This document shows positions 59,916-64,000 of a stretch of 64,000 nt of DNA, one piece after another (the first letter of the stretch is position 1; each line of letters starts with the position of its first letter). A program made the translations under genes and the position numbers. The stretch comes from Saccharothrix deserti (GTDB lineage: Bacteria > Actinomycetota > Actinomycetes > Mycobacteriales > Pseudonocardiaceae), in NCBI RefSeq assembly GCF_009769385.1, contig NZ_ML775961.1, forward strand, positions 248,001 through 312,000, read 5' to 3'. Below the pieces are notes generated by a model. It searched no databases. It saw nothing but the letters and a program-made list of their open reading frames with translations, and was not told the DNA's origin.

Positions 59916-60965
59916 GTGCGACTGGGACTGAACCTCGGGTACTGGGGCGCGGGCAACGACGCCGCGAACCTCGAACTGGCCAGGGAAGCCGACCGACTGG
60001 GCTACTCGGTGGTGTGGGCCGCCGAGGCCTACGGCTCCGACGCCCCCACGGTCCTGGCGTGGGTGGCCGCGCAGACCGAACGCGTCGACGTCGGCAGCGC
60101 GATCCTGCAGATCCCCGCGCGGACACCGGCGATGACCGCGATGACCGCCGCCACCCTCGACTCCCTGTCCGGCGGCCGGTTCCGCCTCGGCCTCGGCGTG
60201 TCCGGACCCCAGGTGTCCGAGGGCTGGCACGGCGTGCGGTTCGACAAGCCCCTGGGCCGCACCCGCGAGTACGTCGACATCGTGCGCACCGCCCTGCGCC
60301 GCGACCGCCTGCGCTACGAGGGCGAGCACTACACGCTGCCCCTGCCCGACGGCCCCGGCAAGGCCCTCACCCTCACCGTGCACCCGGTGCGCGAGCACGT
60401 CCCCGTCTACCTCGCCGCCGTCGGCCCCAAGAACGTCGAACTGGCGGGCGAGATCGCCGACGGCTGGCTCGCGGTCTTCTTCTCGCCCGAGCACTCCGCC
60501 GAATCCCTCGCCTCGATCAGGACGGGCCGCGAGAAGGCGGGCAAGACCCTCGACGGGTTCGACGTCGTGCCCACCGTGCCGATGGTCGTCGGCGACGACT
60601 GGCGCGCCTGCGCCGACCTCGTCCGCCCCTACGCCGCGCTCTACGTCGGCGGCATGGGCAGCAGGCAGAAGAACTTCTACAACAACCTCGCCGTGCGCAT
60701 GGGCTTCCCGGCCGAGGCCGCCGAAGTGCAGGAGAAGTACCTCGCCCGCGACTACGACGGCGCGATGGCCGCGCTGCCGGTGGACTTCCTCGACGCCACC
60801 TCGCTGCTCGGCCCCAAGGAACGCATCGCCGAACGGATGCGCGCCTACGCCGAAGCGGGGGTCACCACTCTCACGCTTTCACCCATGCTGCAAGATCTCG
60901 ATCAGGGGATCGCCGCGCTCCGCACGGCGACCGAAGCTCTGGATCTGGCAGGAGTGGGTAGTTGA
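59916..60965 (+). CDS. LLM class F420-dependent oxidoreductase
   Basis: The 349-residue luciferase-like monooxygenase fold begins [14 protein letters not shown]. It has [40 protein letters not shown] and [20 protein letters not shown], which are hallmarks of F420-binding members of actinobacteria. The likely cofactor is F420, by family. It is translationally fused (TTGA overlap) to uppP and followed by a phosphomutase-like gene, an operon order conserved in many actinomycetes. Confidence 0.88.
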   Translation: MRLGLNLGYWGAGNDAANLELAREADRLGYSVVWAAEAYGSDAPTVLAWVAAQTERVDVGSAILQIPARTPAMTAMTAATLDSLSGGRFRLGLGVSGPQVSEGWHGVRFDKPLGRTREYVDIVRTALRRDRLRYEGEHYTLPLPDGPGKALTLTVHPVREHVPVYLAAVGPKNVELAGEIADGWLAVFFSPEHSAESLASIRTGREKAGKTLDGFDVVPTVPMVVGDDWRACADLVRPYAALYVGGMGSRQKNFYNNLAVRMGFPAEAAEVQEKYLARDYDGAMAALPVDFLDATSLLGPKERIAERMRAYAEAGVTTLTLSPMLQDLDQGIAALRTATEALDLAGVGS

Positions 60966-61789
60966 GCTGGTTGCAGGCCCTTGTCCTCGGACTGGTCCAA
61001 GGACTGACGGAATTCCTGCCCATTTCCTCGTCGGCGCACGTCAGGATCGTCTCCACGCTGTTCTTCGGCAACGACGCGGGCGCGTCGTTCACCGCGGTCA
61101 TCCAGCTGGGCACCGAGGTCGCGGTGCTGATCTACTTCGCCAAGGACATCGGCAACTTCATCGCGGCCTGGTTCCGCGGACTGTTCAGCAAGGCCGCGCG
61201 GAAGACCGAGGACTACCGGATGGCCTGGTACGTCATCATCGGGTCCATCCCGATCAGCGTGCTCGGCTACCTGTTCAAGGACGAGATCCGGTCCTCGTTC
61301 CGCAACCTGTGGATCACCGCCACCGTGCTCGTGGTGTTCGGCCTGCTGCTCGGCCTGGCCGACCACTTCGCCCAGCACCTGCGCTCCAGGCTCAAGCTCA
61401 CCGACGCCATCGGCATGGGCCTGGCCCAGGCCCTCGCGCTGATCCCCGGCGTGTCCCGCTCCGGCGGCACCCTCACCGCGGGCCTGTTCCTCGGCCTGGA
61501 CCGCGCCGCCGCCGCCCGCTACTCGTTCCTGCTCGCCCTGCCCGCCGTGTTCGGCGCCGGTATCTTCAGCATCCCCGACGTGCTGGACCGGGGCGCGGAG
61601 CCCAACGCCGCGTCCGTGCCGCAGATGATCGTCGCCACGGTCATCGCGTTCGCCGTCGGCTACGCCACCATCGCCTGGCTGCTGCGCTACGTCTCCAAGC
61701 ACAGCTACTCCGCGTTCGTCTGGTACCGGCTGATGCTGGGCATCGTCCTGATGGGGCTGCTGTCGATGGGACTGCTCAGCCCGACATAG
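60962..61789 (+). CDS. uppP: Undecaprenyl-diphosphatase UppP (BacA)
   Basis: The 275-residue polytopic membrane protein carries both UppP signatures: [20 protein letters not shown] near the N-terminus and [20 protein letters not shown] in the centre. About eight helices are predicted. It removes one phosphate from undecaprenyl diphosphate so that the lipid carrier can re-enter cell-wall synthesis, and overproduction gives bacitracin resistance. It starts at a TTG overlapping the LLM gene stop. Confidence 0.95.
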   Translation: MSWLQALVLGLVQGLTEFLPISSSAHVRIVSTLFFGNDAGASFTAVIQLGTEVAVLIYFAKDIGNFIAAWFRGLFSKAARKTEDYRMAWYVIIGSIPISVLGYLFKDEIRSSFRNLWITATVLVVFGLLLGLADHFAQHLRSRLKLTDAIGMGLAQALALIPGVSRSGGTLTAGLFLGLDRAAAARYSFLLALPAVFGAGIFSIPDVLDRGAEPNAASVPQMIVATVIAFAVGYATIAWLLRYVSKHSYSAFVWYRLMLGIVLMGLLSMGLLSPT

Positions 61790-61799
61790 GGTTGGCCCC

Positions 61800-62510
61800 G
61801 TGGCTACCGTGATCTTGCTGCGACACGCCCGGTCCACCGCCAACGGATCGGGCGTCCTCGCGGGCCGCCAGACCGGCGTGCGGCTGTCGGACCGGGGCGA
61901 GGACCAGGCCAAGGCCCTGGTCGACCGGCTCGCCGGCGTCCCCCTGCGGGACGTGGTGACCTCACCCCTGGAACGCTGCCGGCAGACCCTCGCGCCCCTG
62001 CTCGCCGAACGCGGCATCGACCCGGTCGTCGAACCCGACCTCGTCGAGGTCGACTACGGCCAGTGGACCGGGCGCGAGATCAAGGACCTCCTCAAGGAAC
62101 CCCTGTGGACGGTCGTGCAGCAGCACCCGTCCGCGGCCGTGTTCCCCGAAGGGGAAGGCCTCGCCACCGTGCAGGCCCGCGCCGTGGCCGCCATCAGGGC
62201 CCACGACGCCCGCATCACCGCCGAACACGGCCCCCGCGCCGTGTGGCTGGCGTGCAGCCACGGGGACGTCATCAAGGCGGTGCTCGCCGACGCCCTCGGC
62301 GTGCACCTCGACGGGTTCCAGCGCATCGTGGTCGACCCCGCGTCGGTGTCGGTCGTCCAGTACACCGAGACCCGGCCGTTCGTGCTGCGCGTCAACGACA
62401 ACGGCGGCGACCTGTCCGGTGTCGTGCCCGCCCCGGAAAAGGGCGCACCGGAGAAGACCGACGAGCCGCCGTCCTCCGACGCCGTCGTGGGCGGCACCAC
62501 CGGCGCCTGA
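61800..62510 (+). CDS. Histidine phosphatase family protein (MSMEG_4193-type putative phosphomutase)
   Basis: The 236-residue product has the histidine phosphatase core: VILLRHARSTANGSGVLAGR with the phospho-acceptor His, VVTSPLERCRQTL, EVDYGQWTGREI and AVWLACSHGDVIKAVLAD with the second His. A disordered acidic tail of about 40 residues ends the protein. This matches the MSMEG_4193 family, encoded next to uppP in actinobacteria; its substrate is unknown. GTG start at 61800, 10 bp after the uppP stop. Confidence 0.85.
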   Translation: MATVILLRHARSTANGSGVLAGRQTGVRLSDRGEDQAKALVDRLAGVPLRDVVTSPLERCRQTLAPLLAERGIDPVVEPDLVEVDYGQWTGREIKDLLKEPLWTVVQQHPSAAVFPEGEGLATVQARAVAAIRAHDARITAEHGPRAVWLACSHGDVIKAVLADALGVHLDGFQRIVVDPASVSVVQYTETRPFVLRVNDNGGDLSGVVPAPEKGAPEKTDEPPSSDAVVGGTTGA

Positions 62511-62530
62511 CACACCGCTGAACGCAGCGC

Positions 62531-62567
62531 GTGGCCCCCGGACAGTGCAGGGTAGTCCGGGGGCCAC
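62531..62567 (+). terminator. Intrinsic terminator of the LLM-uppP-phosphatase operon
   Basis: A perfect 13-bp stem GTGGCCCCCGGAC (62531-62543) / GTCCGGGGGCCAC (62555-62567), 20 bp after the stop codon. Confidence 0.75.
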
Positions 62568-62994
62568 GGTGTGTCCGGCCGGGGCGGGCGGCCATCTGAA
62601 GAGATCGTATTGGCGTCAAAGCGCAGGTAAATGCCCTTCTCAGGGGTGGGCGTCCGGCGGTATCGCGCCGCCCCGCGCAGGTCAACTCGCCGCTCCGGCC
62701 CCGAAAAGTGGTTAAAACCGCAGCTCAAACTATGTGGAAACACGGCGGAAACAAACGGTGCAAGCCGTCGTGTGCCCTAATGGGCTCGACCGTTCGGTCC
62801 AGCCCGGAAGTACCGGCCGTGTTAGAAGTTAACGACGTAACGTGCGCCCTTGCTCACGGTGCGGCGGGACAAACGGCGTTGTCCTCCAACGGTTCCACGC
62901 CCCGGACACCACCGCGCACTTTCCACCCTGACCTCTTTAACTCTTCAGTGTGGATTAAATAGAGCCTTGACGGTGACCGCTACTATGCGAAACC
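62568..62994. other. Intergenic region before the ArsR gene
   Basis: The 427 bp are AT-richer than average. An open frame at 62708-62962 shows no codon bias and resembles nothing known, so I do not call it. The stretch around 62930-62990 should contain the arsR promoter; no clear -35/-10 pair with proper spacing could be assigned. Confidence 0.45.
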
Positions 62995-63303
62995 GTGCGC
63001 GCCCTACAACACCCGGATGTGGGAGACCTGCAACTGGCCACCGTGCTCAGTGCCCTCGCAGATCCCGTTCGACTGCGGATCGTGGCCGAGCTCGCACGAT
63101 CGGGTGGGATCGTCTGCGGCCAGTTCGACGTACCGGTCAGCATGTCGACGCTCTCGCACCACCTCAAGGTCCTCCGCGAGGCCGGCGTGCTGCGCGTGAC
63201 ACCCCAGGGCAGCTACCGCACCCACGAACTGCGGCGCGAGGAGATGGAACACCGGTTCCCCGGCGTGCTGGACTCCATCACGCGGGCGATCGGAACGCTC
63301 TGA
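62995..63303 (+). CDS. ArsR/SmtB family winged-helix regulator
   Basis: The 102-residue ArsR-type HTH protein has VLSALADPVRLRIVAELARS (helices 1-2), GGIVCGQFDVPVSMSTLSHH, LKVLREAGVL (recognition helix) and a wing ending in SYRTHELRREE. There is no CxC metal site of the ArsR or CadC type; a single Cys (VCGQF) is present. It may sense something other than metal. GTG start at 62995. Confidence 0.85.
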   Translation: MRALQHPDVGDLQLATVLSALADPVRLRIVAELARSGGIVCGQFDVPVSMSTLSHHLKVLREAGVLRVTPQGSYRTHELRREEMEHRFPGVLDSITRAIGTL

Positions 63304-63324
63304 CCGCCCGCGCGGGACCACACG

Positions 63325-64000
63325 TCACCCCGGGTGCAGCTCACCGACCTTCGGCGCGTTCTCCCGGAGTTCGCGCAACAGCTCGAAGTAGGCCTTGTCG
63401 CCCTCGACGAAGCAGCCCCGGCCCAACGCCTGCGCGTACCGGGAGCACGTGCCGTCGAGCTGCATCGTCATCTGCGAGTTCATCGCCAGGTGACCCGGCG
63501 AGTTGTCCGACCGCGGCATGTACCGGTCGCCGATGGACGACCCCGCCGACGCCAGCAGCAGGAACAGCGCCGTGAACGCGCCGATCGCCACCGACCGCGG
63601 CCCGGCCAGCGAGCGCAACGGGTTGTCCAGGGCGATCCGGCGGATGCCGAAGTAGATCGCGAACCCGGTGAGCAGCAGCAGGCAGTACAACAACTCCGCG
63701 GTGCTGCGCGGGTACAGCTGCACGGCCTGCTCGGCGTACATCTTGGAACCGAAGTGGAACCGAAGGACCCACGCGCCGGCGAAAACCGACGCCAGCATGA
63801 TCACCGCGGTGCGCTGCCGGGCCACCGCGATCGCCAGGCCCAGCCCCACGACGGCGAGCAGGGTGAACAGCCCGACGCCGCCCAGTTCGCCCGGAGGCGG
63901 CCACGGGCCGGGGCTCATGCTCTGCAGGTCGCCGCGCCACATCGCGATGTAGGTGGGCTCGGTCCAGGTGTCCCAGTAGAAGTACGTGTCCTTGATCGAC
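63325..64000 (-). CDS. aftA: Galactan 5-O-arabinofuranosyltransferase AftA-like protein, C-terminal part (cut by window edge)
   Basis: The frame runs from the right edge of the window, where it already reads DTYFYWDTWTEPTYIAMWR, into MSPGPWPPPGELGGVGLFTL. Four hydrophobic helices and an extracytoplasmic C-terminal domain follow (GDRYMPRSDNSPGHLA, LDGTCSRYAQALGRGCFVEG). This matches the C-terminal membrane and AftA_C region of the GT-C enzyme that adds the first arabinofuranose from decaprenyl-phosphoryl-arabinose to galactan. Its presence implies an arabinogalactan wall. The N-terminal catalytic loops lie outside the window, and the ATG at 63942 is internal. Confidence 0.75.
   Translation of the reverse strand, partial: SIKDTYFYWDTWTEPTYIAMWRGDLQSMSPGPWPPPGELGGVGLFTLLAVVGLGLAIAVARQRTAVIMLASVFAGAWVLRFHFGSKMYAEQAVQLYPRSTAELLYCLLLLTGFAIYFGIRRIALDNPLRSLAGPRSVAIGAFTALFLLLASAGSSIGDRYMPRSDNSPGHLAMNSQMTMQLDGTCSRYAQALGRGCFVEGDKAYFELLRELRENAPKVGELHPG

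Noticed and set aside
62708..62962. 84-codon plus-strand frame before arsR
   Set aside because: No third-position bias, no ribosome-binding site, no recognisable similarity; the region is AT-rich intergenic DNA.

Overview
The window is very GC-rich, with strong G/C bias at third codon positions. It carries Tat and Sec exoproteins with CBM2 modules, F420/LLM-type enzymes, many TetR/PadR/HxlR regulators and an arabinogalactan-type arabinofuranosyltransferase at the right edge. Together these point to a filamentous actinomycete of the order Pseudonocardiales (Saccharothrix/Lentzea/Actinosynnema-like); this is inferred from gene content, not from a marker gene. No rRNA, tRNA, CRISPR array or transposase was seen.

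0-13 kb: end of an FAD/NAD(P)-binding protein; an alditol-oxidase-type flavoenzyme; a TPR/cyclic-nucleotide-binding/HTH regulator; a DUF6069 membrane protein; a divergent qorB-like quinone reductase/HxlR pair with a shared palindrome; a secreted xylan module (GH10 xylanase plus SGNH acetylxylan-esterase-like enzyme with CBM2); a SnoaL-like protein behind paired inverted repeats; a divergent Lrp/MOSC pair; a lipoprotein/membrane-protein pair.

13-20.5 kb: a decayed MBL-fold gene and a TetR gene linked by three TGTCA-N4-TGACA operators; a LuxE-LuxC fatty-acid-reductase pair with no luciferase genes; a SetA-like sugar-efflux MFS protein behind a LacI-type operator; a secreted beta-propeller protein and a membrane-anchored hypothetical.

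20.5-26 kb: a five-gene minus-strand operon under a cobalamin riboswitch. It holds a secreted alpha/alpha-barrel (prenyltransferase/squalene-oxidase repeat) protein, an SCO2322-like beta-domain protein, EcfT, a fused double ATPase and an ECF S component. It is best read as cobalamin uptake with a two-protein counterpart of animal intrinsic factor.

26-38 kb: a cytochrome P450; a frameshifted EamA transporter; a subtilase; a truncated fatty-acyl-AMP-ligase remnant next to a QsdR-type regulator; a rifampin-phosphotransferase-like enzyme; a multiply frameshifted TPR membrane protein; a CBM2 protein behind a CebR-type box; a UvrA/DrrC-like ATPase divergent from its TetR gene.

39.4-46.7 kb is the most striking part. 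A family 2B encapsulin shell gene, with an internal cyclic-nucleotide-binding domain, is divergent from a three-gene ATGA-coupled operon. The operon encodes a VAO/cholesterol-oxidase-type flavoenzyme, a HAD phosphatase-class II terpene cyclase fusion and a P450. It looks like a compact terpenoid pathway, possibly of drimane type, and may be linked to the nanocompartment.

47-64 kb: mostly ordinary accessory and housekeeping genes. These are a PrmC-like methyltransferase, GNAT, a winged-helix protein, PadR with an SNF2 helicase and SWIM protein (a palindromic operator lies at the PadR 3' end), Gfo/Idh/MocA oxidoreductase, DUF5703, a beta-propeller lipoprotein, a zinc metallopeptidase, Tat-exported beta-carbonic anhydrase, aldo/keto reductase, an LLM oxidoreductase-UppP-phosphomutase operon, ArsR, and the C-terminal part of AftA. 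Four broken genes (13.1, 27.7, 30.2 and 33.5 kb) suggest local decay or uncorrected assembly indels.
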